A stretch of DNA of 64,000 nt from CAWBVG01 sp963792175 (lineage in GTDB: Bacteria; Acidobacteriota; Vicinamibacteria; Vicinamibacterales; CAVVIG01). The stretch is taken from contig CAWBVG010000003.1 in NCBI GenBank assembly GCA_963792175.1, positions 1 to 64,000 on the forward strand, read 5' to 3'. The stretch's first letter is position 1. Every line of letters begins with the position of its first letter. The notes below the pieces were generated by a model. That model ran no database searches. It saw only the letters and a list, made by a program, of their open reading frames with translations, and had not been told where the DNA came from. The translations under genes and the position numbers were made by a program. Below are positions 1 to 7,507 of the stretch, in pieces.

Positions 1-135
1 GTTGTCTGCCCCGTCGGAGCGTGAAGCGCGAAGGCGGGGCGCCGACATTGCGCGCGACCGGTGGAACATGCCGGTGCGTGGCGCGGGTCTCCCGCCGGAT
101 GTGCGGGAGCCACTCGTTCTTTGACAGTTAAAGTT
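1..135 (+). other. rRNA operon spacer upstream of 5S
   Basis: Non-coding stretch directly before the 5S gene. It contains a GC-rich hairpin (gcgggtctcccgc region and its continuation, about 80-112) and, just before the 5S, a gttctttgacagtt-like string typical of rRNA leader or spacer DNA. I read it as the 23S-5S internal spacer. No tRNA cloverleaf and no recognisable 23S 3' end were seen. Confidence 0.6.
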
Positions 136-253
<118 letters not shown>

Positions 254-264
254 TTATTCCTCGA

Positions 265-297
265 GGCCCGGTCGTTGAAAAACGATCGGGCCTTTTT
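265..297 (+). terminator. Rho-independent terminator of the rRNA operon
   Basis: A 12-bp stem (265-276 with 281-292, one G-U pair) is closed by a GAAA tetraloop (277-280) and followed by a T-run (293-297). It lies 11 nt after the 5S rRNA, the expected place for the operon terminator. Confidence 0.92.
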
Positions 298-381
298 CTT
301 GTACGCCGGCAGCCCATGACGGCGTGCGTCTTCCTAGCCTTTGTCTTGTGTCTCACAGTGCGGGTTCCGACATACCCCGCT

Positions 382-1086
382 TCAGGTCACCGGGACGTCG
401 AGGCCGATGCGAACGTACGTCCTCGCCTCCGGAAATCGTTCCTCAATCCCACGCTCGAGCGTGATGAGCGTCGACGTCAAGTCGGTAAAGTCATCTGCCG
501 GCTCGTGGGACTGCATCTGTTCGATAGCTGCACGTGATTTCTGAATCGCGAACAACACGAGTTTGGCCGATCCATTCGCATCTTCCATTCGGTTCCCGCC
601 CGGTGCGCGCCCTTCTCTCGCCACCAGCGCTCGCACCAGCCGGAGGTAGATCCGGACGTGATACCAGAGCACCACTTCTACTGGTTCAGGCCCGGAGCGC
701 CGAACCGGAGCCCTGGCGACCAACTCGGCAATCGGCGCGAATCCGATTGCGACGCGCCGGGCGTAGTCGAGCGCCACGCCCGCCAGAGGGTCCGCCGTGT
801 GCAACCCAGCACGTTCAGCTCCTTCCGCAACGAGCGCGTCTAGTTCAGGCGTCGCGCTGCCCTCGGCCTCGGCCACCGACCGCGTGAACCCGACAGCCTC
901 GTCGAGGCTCCGAAACGTCGGCTCGCCATCGGCCAGGCCATTACGCCGCCGGTGCTCGGCGGTGCACCTGAACGCCAGGCACCGGTTTGTGACGAGACAG
1001 TAATCGCACCATTCGTCGCAGTGATGATGGACGCCAGGAATGATCGTGGGATCCTTCGCGATGGCGAGGAATGTCGAATGTGACAT
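382..1086 (-). CDS. Cys-cluster protein of unknown function, downstream paralogue
   Basis: A protein of 234 aa. Its start is fixed by a TGATG overlap: the stop TGA of the upstream paralogue shares its A with this ATG at 1086, so the two are translationally coupled. Near residues 9-31 it has DPTIIPG followed by a cysteine cluster with spacing C-x3-C-x2-C-x5-C (HCDEWCDYCLVTNRC), then FRC. The remainder is helical with no signal peptide or membrane segment. The cluster suggests a bound metal or Fe-S centre. I do not recognise a named family, and the function is unknown. Confidence 0.75.
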   Translation of the reverse strand: MSHSTFLAIAKDPTIIPGVHHHCDEWCDYCLVTNRCLAFRCTAEHRRRNGLADGEPTFRSLDEAVGFTRSVAEAEGSATPELDALVAEGAERAGLHTADPLAGVALDYARRVAIGFAPIAELVARAPVRRSGPEPVEVVLWYHVRIYLRLVRALVAREGRAPGGNRMEDANGSAKLVLFAIQKSRAAIEQMQSHEPADDFTDLTSTLITLERGIEERFPEARTYVRIGLDVPVT

Positions 1087-1961
1087 CAGCGCGATCTTCC
1101 CAGACGACCGAGCACGCGTCGGCGCACTCGCCACCCCCACACTTGAAGCCGCCGCCGCACCGTGCGAGGCCGCGGCTCGAACGGCGCCAGCCGCGTCAGC
1201 GCGCCGGCCGCCACCTCCGGCTCGTCGAAGCCCGGTCGAACGAATTCCATCGCCAGCGGAAAGCGCGCGGCCAGGTCACGATCAATCTGCGCGAGTAAGT
1301 CCGCCGTCTCTCGAATCGACGCGTCGACCGGCGTGTCGCCCGCCTCGAACAGCGTCCGCCACGCGGCGATTGACTCCGCAATCGCCAGCCGCGCGACCTT
1401 CGCCGAACCGTTCCAGTCGTTCTGCACCGGATCGTCGTCGACAAACGGACCCTCGTTCGCCGCGCCATGAAGTGCGCGGCCGATCTTCGCGGGGATCAAT
1501 CCCGAGTACCACCCGATGGTGTCGATCGCTGCGGCCACCGCAGGAGCCCAGGCGTGGAAACGCGACAGATTACTCAGAGGCTCGACGATGTGGTACGCCT
1601 CGGATGAATACCGTCGCGCCATCTGTTGCAGCGCTTCGGCGCGCGCCTTCTCTTCGCCGCCCGACTCCGTCGTCCGATCTGACTCGTCGGCTTCGGGCAT
1701 ATCCTCGACAGCGCCAAGATCGATCCCGTGTTGCTCGCACCACGCCTTCATCAATGCCGCAGCGCGTGTGAAATTCGCCTCCATGTGATCTTCGAGGCTG
1801 CGTTCAGGATGGTCGTGCGCCTCCTGCTGCTCCTGGCGAAAGGAGAAGCAGCGGCCGGTGAACGGACACTGTTCGCAGCGGTGATGACAGTAGTTGTAGA
1901 TGCCAGGGATAAGAACGGGATCCTGCGCCCGCGCGACATACGCCTCCAGTTCAGGGTCCAT
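1086..1961 (-). CDS. Cys-cluster protein of unknown function, upstream paralogue
   Basis: A protein of about 291 aa starting MDPELEAYVARAQDP. The start at 1961 was chosen because it aligns with the paralogue just before the shared motif DPxxIPG. The cysteine cluster YCHHRCEQCPFTGRC has the same C-x3-C-x2-C-x5-C spacing as the downstream gene, followed by FSFR. An acidic helical region follows. It ends in a TGATG overlap with the second gene, so the two products are probably made together and may act as a pair. No membrane segment or known catalytic motif was seen. A metal-binding role is inference only. Confidence 0.72.
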   Translation of the reverse strand: MDPELEAYVARAQDPVLIPGIYNYCHHRCEQCPFTGRCFSFRQEQQEAHDHPERSLEDHMEANFTRAAALMKAWCEQHGIDLGAVEDMPEADESDRTTESGGEEKARAEALQQMARRYSSEAYHIVEPLSNLSRFHAWAPAVAAAIDTIGWYSGLIPAKIGRALHGAANEGPFVDDDPVQNDWNGSAKVARLAIAESIAAWRTLFEAGDTPVDASIRETADLLAQIDRDLAARFPLAMEFVRPGFDEPEVAAGALTRLAPFEPRPRTVRRRLQVWGWRVRRRVLGRLGRSR

Positions 1962-2157
1962 CGAACGAGCGACGCTGCAAGAACTGCGCTGGTCTTCAAC
2001 CGACGATTTCAGGCGGAAAGTGAAGGGCACACCCCGGATCCTTGGGTAGCGGCGACTCGCTGGAGAACCAGCTACTCGATCGGTCCCCCCGGCTAGCGTC
2101 GCGCGGATCAGCGATAATCTCGACGTTTCGACGACAGTACTTCTCAAGGAGATTGCC

Positions 2158-4872
2158 ATGCCGCGCCGCCTGCTCACGTGGTGCCTCGCTTCCGCCCTGT
2201 TCATCGCCGCCTTCGCGGTGCCGCACGCCGAATCGCCGGCCGCTTCGAAACCGAACTACGACCTGGCCGCGAACTGGACCGCACAGAAAGTCGGCCGTCT
2301 CGTGTTCGACACGACGGTGACGCCACGCTGGCTCGAGAGCGGCGATCGATTCTGGTATCCGTATCAGACACGCGAGGGACGGAAGTTCTACCTGGTGGAT
2401 GCAATCAAGAAGAGCAAGACCCCGTTGTTCGATCACGCGAAGATGGCCGCCACGCTCACGTCGATGACGCGCGAGCCGTACGACGCGCAGCACCTGCCGT
2501 TCACGACGGTCAAGTTCGTCAGGAAGGATGCGGCGTTCCAGTTCGACGTCCAGGTGCCGCGCGATGCCGACGTGGCCAAGCCGAAAAAGCCCGTCAATAC
2601 GACCGATGCTCAGGCCGCGGCGAGACCGGTCGGCCAGGATCCGGCCGACGATGACGCCGTCGATCCGCAGCAGCAGGGGCAGCGGGGCCGCGGCGGCGCG
2701 TCAGGCCGCGGCGCCCAGCCGCCGAGAACCCGGACGCTGCACTTCGAGTACGACATGGCGACCGCCAGCGTCGACCTCCTGGACGACGACTACAAGGCGC
2801 CGCAGCGGCCGCGATGGGCGGCGCCGTCGCCGGATGGCAAGACGATCGTCTTCGCCCGCAACCACAACCTGTTCATGATGGACGCCGACAGCTTCGCGCT
2901 GGCGCAAAAGAAGGCTGACGACGCGGCCATCAAGGAAACGCAGCTGACGAAGGACGGCGAGGAACATTACAGCTACGCGCGGTCGGCGCAGCAGCTGCAG
3001 CAGGAGCAGGAACAGCTGCAGCAACAACAGCAGGAACAAGGCGAACAGCAGCAGACCGAAGCCGACACGGAGACGGCGGCCAACAAGAACGCGCGTGTCC
3101 CGGCGGTGCAGATCATCTGGTCGAAAGATTCCAGGAAGTTTGCGCTCGTCCGCCGCGATCAGCGGAAAGTCGCGGACCTCTGGGTGATCGACGCGCTCGC
3201 CCAGCCGCGTCCGAAGCTCGAAACCTATCGATACGCCATGCCCGGCGAAGTCAACGTCACCCAATACGAGATCGACGCCTTCGACGTCGCCAGCCACGCC
3301 ATGACGCGTGTGAAAGCCGATCGCTTCAAGGATCAGACGCTCCAGATCGCGACGGCTCCCGTGTCGCCCCGCTTCGCCGCGGGCGGGCGCGGCGGCGGAC
3401 AGGGCGCGCCCAATCCGGATGCGCCGCCGGCACAATGGCTCAGCGACACCTCGGACAAACTGTACTTTCTGCGCTCCAGCCGCGATCTCCATAAGGTGGA
3501 CGCCGCGGTCGCTTCGCCAGACACCGGCGAGGTGAAGGTCGTCGTGGAAGAGCGGCTGAACACTTACATCGAAACCAAGCCGCTGCGCCTCGCCAACAAC
3601 GGCCAGGACCTGCTCTTCTGGTCGGAGCGCACCGGGTGGGGCCACTACTATGTCTATGACGCCAACTCAGGCGCGCTCAAGAATCCGTTGACGTCTGGCG
3701 AGTACGTCACGATGAGCGTCGACGGCGTCGACGACAGAGCTCGCGTCGCGTACGTGTCCGCGGTCGGCCGGGAAAGCGGCGAGGATCCGTATTATCCGCA
3801 CCTGTATCGTGTCAGTTACGACGGCGCGACCGTCAAGCTGCTCGATCCCGGCGATGCGTCGCACGCGGTGACGCTGTCTGAATCGAACCGGTTCTTCGTC
3901 GACAACGCCTCGCGAATCGATGCCGCACCGTCCGCGGCCCTCTACGACACGCTCGGCAACGTCGTGACGAAGCTGGAATCGCCGGATCTGAGCGCGCTGA
4001 ACGAAGCCGGCTTCAAGTTTCCCGAGCCGTTCAAGGTGAAGGCGGACGACGGCGTCACGGACTTGTACGGCGTGATGTACAAGCCGTTCGACTTCGACCC
4101 GCTCAAGAAATACCCGATCGTTCTGTACGTCTACCCGGGACCGCAGACCGAAAGCGTGACCAAGACGTTCAATCCGCGAAGCAACAGCCAGGCGCTGGCG
4201 CAGTTCGGGTTCATCGTGGTCGAGGTCGGGAATCGCGGCGGCAACCCGCAGCGCTCGAAGTGGTATCACAACTACGGCTACGGGAATCTGCGCGACTATG
4301 GTCTCGCCGACAAGAAGGCGGCCGTCGAGCAGCTTGCGAGGCGCCATTCCTTCATCGACGTGAACAAGGTCGGCATCTGGGGACACTCAGGCGGCGGGTT
4401 CATGTCGACCGCGGCCATGCTGGTCTACCCGGACTTCTTCAAGGTGGCGGTGTCCGAATCGGGGAACCACGAGAACAATATCTACAACAACACCTGGAGC
4501 GAGAAGCACCATGGCCTCAAAGAGCTCGTCGGCGACGACGGTCAGGTGACGTTCGAGTACGACATCGAGAAGAATTCCGAGCTGGCCAAGAATTTGAAGG
4601 GCCACCTGATGCTGTCGACCGGAGACATCGACAACAACGTCCATCCGGCGAATACGCTGCGGATGGCCGATGCGCTCATCAAGGCCAACAAACGGTTCGA
4701 CATGCTCGTCATCCCCGGCGTGCGCCACGGATACGGAGACCGGAGCGCATACTTCAATTGGATCCGCTCCGACTATTTCTGCCGGTACCTTCTCGGTCAG
4801 GCGGCAGACAGCGTCGACATCGTCGAGCTGAACAGAGAGAAGGAGCAGGTGGGGAACAAGAAACCGAAATGA
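2158..4872 (+). CDS. Secreted S9 (DPP IV/prolyl oligopeptidase-type) peptidase
   Basis: A protein of 904 aa with an N-terminal signal peptide (residues 1-26, AFAVPHAES). Residues about 40-620 form a DPP IV-type beta-propeller region, and the C-terminal alpha/beta hydrolase domain carries the triad Ser744 (GHSGGG), Asp825 (in GDIDNNVHP) and His857 (in PGVRHGYGD). It should cleave peptides after proline or related residues in the periplasm or outside the cell. Oddities are a glutamine-rich insert near residues 280-303 and a Gly/Arg-rich linker near 165-178 and 400-415, both inside the propeller. The stop overlaps the next ATG by ATGA, so the TPR gene is coupled to it. Confidence 0.93.
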   Translation: MPRRLLTWCLASALFIAAFAVPHAESPAASKPNYDLAANWTAQKVGRLVFDTTVTPRWLESGDRFWYPYQTREGRKFYLVDAIKKSKTPLFDHAKMAATLTSMTREPYDAQHLPFTTVKFVRKDAAFQFDVQVPRDADVAKPKKPVNTTDAQAAARPVGQDPADDDAVDPQQQGQRGRGGASGRGAQPPRTRTLHFEYDMATASVDLLDDDYKAPQRPRWAAPSPDGKTIVFARNHNLFMMDADSFALAQKKADDAAIKETQLTKDGEEHYSYARSAQQLQQEQEQLQQQQQEQGEQQQTEADTETAANKNARVPAVQIIWSKDSRKFALVRRDQRKVADLWVIDALAQPRPKLETYRYAMPGEVNVTQYEIDAFDVASHAMTRVKADRFKDQTLQIATAPVSPRFAAGGRGGGQGAPNPDAPPAQWLSDTSDKLYFLRSSRDLHKVDAAVASPDTGEVKVVVEERLNTYIETKPLRLANNGQDLLFWSERTGWGHYYVYDANSGALKNPLTSGEYVTMSVDGVDDRARVAYVSAVGRESGEDPYYPHLYRVSYDGATVKLLDPGDASHAVTLSESNRFFVDNASRIDAAPSAALYDTLGNVVTKLESPDLSALNEAGFKFPEPFKVKADDGVTDLYGVMYKPFDFDPLKKYPIVLYVYPGPQTESVTKTFNPRSNSQALAQFGFIVVEVGNRGGNPQRSKWYHNYGYGNLRDYGLADKKAAVEQLARRHSFIDVNKVGIWGHSGGGFMSTAAMLVYPDFFKVAVSESGNHENNIYNNTWSEKHHGLKELVGDDGQVTFEYDIEKNSELAKNLKGHLMLSTGDIDNNVHPANTLRMADALIKANKRFDMLVIPGVRHGYGDRSAYFNWIRSDYFCRYLLGQAADSVDIVELNREKEQVGNKKPK

Positions 4873-5852
4873 ACACCCCGGTGCCGGAACTCGAGCGGCG
4901 CGCTCTCGAGTACATGAAAAGCGGCGAATACGGAACGGAAGCGGTCGCGGTCAACGCCGCAATCATCGAGCAAGCGCCCCGGAACGTGTCGGCATGGGTT
5001 CGCATGGGCCGCTGTCACCTCGAACAGCGTCAGTGGGACGAGGCCGTTTCGGCGTTGCGCGCCGCACTGCATATCAGCCCGACGCACACGGTTGCCACCA
5101 ACCTGCTGAACGAAGTCCGCAAGCGCCGTGCGCTGGCGCCGACCGCCGTGCAGCGCACGATGACGGGCTTTGGCGCACGGGAGTTCGCGCTGGTGGAAGC
5201 GCTGCCGGCCGCCGACGCGGCGGCGGCGCTGAAGCCGAGGATCGAAGCGCTGTTCGATGCCGTCAACCAGACGACCATCGCCGCGAAGATCGTCGAGGCG
5301 CGGCACCGCAGCGGCGAGAGCGGGACCAAGCTCTTTCACGCGAACAGCTTCGCCGCCAATGAACACGGCCTGGTGAACGCGTTCCATCACGGGGGCCGCT
5401 CGGAGCCACAGTTCAATCTGGGCTGGTTCAGCGCGCCGCCGCATGCCTCCAATTGCATGCGGATCGGTCTGGGGTTCAATCTGTCGGCCGCCGCGCGTGA
5501 AGCCGATCGCACGGCGAGCCAGGAACGCGTCCTCGCGTTTTTCGAGCAGTTCCAGCGGACGCTCGAACGAGCCTGGAAGCGCGAGCTCGGACGTTGGATG
5601 GCCGCCAATAGCGGCTTCATTCAGTACGGCGACCGCGAACCAGCGATCGACCTGCTGCCCGAACGGGCCGTCGAATGGCTGCTCGACTGCCGCAACCCTG
5701 CTGCACTGGGTTGGGTGTTCGTCGGGCGATGGCTGTTCCTCGACAAACCAGACGACGCGAAGTTACTGGGCGATCGGGCGAAACTGGCCACGGCGGTCGA
5801 CGATACGTTCCGCGCGCTGTTTCCGATCTGGCTGGGTTGCTATTCGGGGTGA
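4869..5852 (+). CDS. TPR-containing protein of unknown function
   Basis: A protein of 327 aa. The start at 4869 is set by the ATGA overlap with the S9 peptidase stop. Residues about 5-80 contain two TPR-like helical repeats (ALEYMKSGEYGTEAVAVNAA and the segment around WVRMGRCHLEQRQWDEAVSA). The C-terminal 200 residues form a domain I do not recognise, rich in aromatic residues, including FHANSFAANEHG and WVFVGRWLF. There is no signal peptide, so it is probably cytoplasmic although coupled to a secreted peptidase. Confidence 0.72.
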   Translation: MNTPVPELERRALEYMKSGEYGTEAVAVNAAIIEQAPRNVSAWVRMGRCHLEQRQWDEAVSALRAALHISPTHTVATNLLNEVRKRRALAPTAVQRTMTGFGAREFALVEALPAADAAAALKPRIEALFDAVNQTTIAAKIVEARHRSGESGTKLFHANSFAANEHGLVNAFHHGGRSEPQFNLGWFSAPPHASNCMRIGLGFNLSAAAREADRTASQERVLAFFEQFQRTLERAWKRELGRWMAANSGFIQYGDREPAIDLLPERAVEWLLDCRNPAALGWVFVGRWLFLDKPDDAKLLGDRAKLATAVDDTFRALFPIWLGCYSG

Positions 5853-5901
5853 ACGGAACGGTGGCCCACGGCAGCGGTACTGAACGTGTCCTCGTGGTTC
5901 T

Positions 5902-6285
5902 TCATGCGCGGCCGGCCGCGACGGCGATGGCTTTGCCGGCCCACACCGCGAGATCGGTCGGGCTCTCGAGTATTTCGAGTGGCACGGCGTAATACTTCAT
6001 CGAGCCGGATCGATCCGCGTACGGTGTGAAGGCCTTCATCCCGGCTCGCGTGTAATCCGCGCGATTCGAATCGCCGACCTTCAAATACAGTGTGTCGCGC
6101 GCGAGGATTCCGAAGAATACGCCGCGGTGATAGAGCCCGACGCCACCGAACATCGAGCGCGGCGTCACGTCGCCCAGCTCTTCCAGCTGGTCGAGCACGA
6201 ACGACTTGAAGGCGGCGCTGACCGTCAGCGACCGGAAGCGCGACGGTCGTGCGGCCCTGGCCGGACGCCGGACGGCACGTGGCAT
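5902..6285 (-). CDS. TfoX/Sxy N-terminal domain protein
   Basis: A protein of 127 aa. The domain covers residues about 23-120 with the usual RSMFGGVGLYHRGVFFGIL and LYLKVGDSN motifs and a C-terminal YYAVPLEILES. Stand-alone proteins of this domain are widespread. The full-length relative TfoX/Sxy regulates competence in gammaproteobacteria, but single-domain forms have no settled function. A Pro/Arg-rich N-terminal stretch precedes the domain, so the true start could be somewhat later than the ATG at 6285. Confidence 0.82.
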   Translation of the reverse strand: MPRAVRRPARAARPSRFRSLTVSAAFKSFVLDQLEELGDVTPRSMFGGVGLYHRGVFFGILARDTLYLKVGDSNRADYTRAGMKAFTPYADRSGSMKYYAVPLEILESPTDLAVWAGKAIAVAAGRA

Positions 6286-6349
6286 CCGGCCATGCTACTA
6301 CGCCGCATCGTTCTGATTTCGACACCGATCGTTCGGGCATAATTCCACG

Positions 6350-6850
6350 ATGGATGCACTGCTCCGCGATCTCTATGGGCATCAGGTCTGGGCGGACGCC
6401 GAACATTGGCGTGCCATCGGGGCGCATGCGGCGGCGCGTGACGACAAGGCGATCCGGGATCGTCTTCATCACATCGCCATCGTGCAGCGTGCGTTTCTAT
6501 GGACGGTAGGAGACCGTCAGGATGCCTTCGTCTTCACGAAGCCCGAAGACTTCTCGTCGTTCGATGCGCTGCTGATGTACGCGCGCGAGCACCACGACCG
6601 TCTCGCGCCCGCAATCGCCGCCACGAGCGACGCGCGCCTCGCGGAATCGATCGCCATTCCCTGGTTCACGGATCCACCCCTGTCGCTCACGGTTGCCGAG
6701 GCGCTTACGCAGGCGGCGATGCACACCCATTATCATCGCGGCCAGAATGCCACCCGCCTCAGGGAGCTGGGCGGCGAACCGCCGATGACCGACTACATCT
6801 ACTGGTTGTGGAAGGGTCGTCCGGAACCGATCTGGAACCCTAGCAGCTAG
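6350..6850 (+). CDS. DinB family metal-binding protein
   Basis: A protein of 166 aa with the four-helix DinB/YfiT fold pattern. Candidate metal ligands are His40/41 (RLHHIAIVQR) and His125 and His129 in MHTHYHRGQN. Families with this fold include thiol S-transferases and damage-inducible proteins, and the substrate here is unknown. It is convergent with the next minus-strand gene and their ends overlap by 4 bp. Confidence 0.87.
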   Translation: MDALLRDLYGHQVWADAEHWRAIGAHAAARDDKAIRDRLHHIAIVQRAFLWTVGDRQDAFVFTKPEDFSSFDALLMYAREHHDRLAPAIAATSDARLAESIAIPWFTDPPLSLTVAEALTQAAMHTHYHRGQNATRLRELGGEPPMTDYIYWLWKGRPEPIWNPSS

Positions 6851-7374
6851 CGGTGCCGGACGACGGCGTCGCGCGTGGCTTGGACGATGAGCTCGACCAG
6901 AGTCGGAGCCGCCAACCGGTTGAGCCGCTCGACAGGCTCGTCACTGAGCTCGTACTCGATCGCGATATTCACGAGGTGCCACGCTGAGAGCGCAGACAGC
7001 TGACTGCGCAACAACGCTTCGCCTTTTTCGTACACCGAGAATGGATTCAGGACACTGGATGGCGATACTTCCAGCGCCCTTGCCGCCGTCGAAGGCGCCG
7101 GACTGCGGAACACCGACGGCTGAGGCGGAACCGTAGCCACCAGCGGTGGGAGCGCGAGCGCACGCTTGAGCGCACCTTCGAGATAGACCGGCGTCAATCC
7201 GGTCGCCCAATACTCCGTGTCGGTTTTATTGGGCTGCGTGGTTTCTCGTGAAGTGTGGACAGGCGGTCCTCCCGCCAGCGGCAGGAATTCGATCCAGCCT
7301 TGCCAGCCGCCACCCGGCATATCGTCGCCGACGGCCCTGGCTTCGTACAGCGGTTCCGTCCGGCCCGGCGACAT
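6847..7374 (-). CDS. Small conserved-looking protein, unknown function
   Basis: About 175 aa from the ATG at 7374; an in-frame TTG at 7413 is an alternative. The N-terminal half is a compact domain with GGWQGWIEFLPL and the string TEYWATGLTPVYLEGAL. The C-terminal half is helical and ends in a conserved-looking NIAIEYELSDEPVERLNRL region. No signal peptide or catalytic motif was seen. I do not recognise the family by name. The stop overlaps the end of the dinB-like gene. Confidence 0.6.
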   Translation of the reverse strand: MSPGRTEPLYEARAVGDDMPGGGWQGWIEFLPLAGGPPVHTSRETTQPNKTDTEYWATGLTPVYLEGALKRALALPPLVATVPPQPSVFRSPAPSTAARALEVSPSSVLNPFSVYEKGEALLRSQLSALSAWHLVNIAIEYELSDEPVERLNRLAAPTLVELIVQATRDAVVRHR

Positions 7375-7507
7375 GCGTTTGATAGACAAGGAGCGTCTCG
7401 GCCATGTCGTCAAGGCTTGCCAGATCGGTACCAGCTTGCGCTCAGCTCAGCCCTTTTGGCCGCAGATGACGCGCATGTCGATCGTCATGCCCGCAGCTCC
7501 AACAGCG

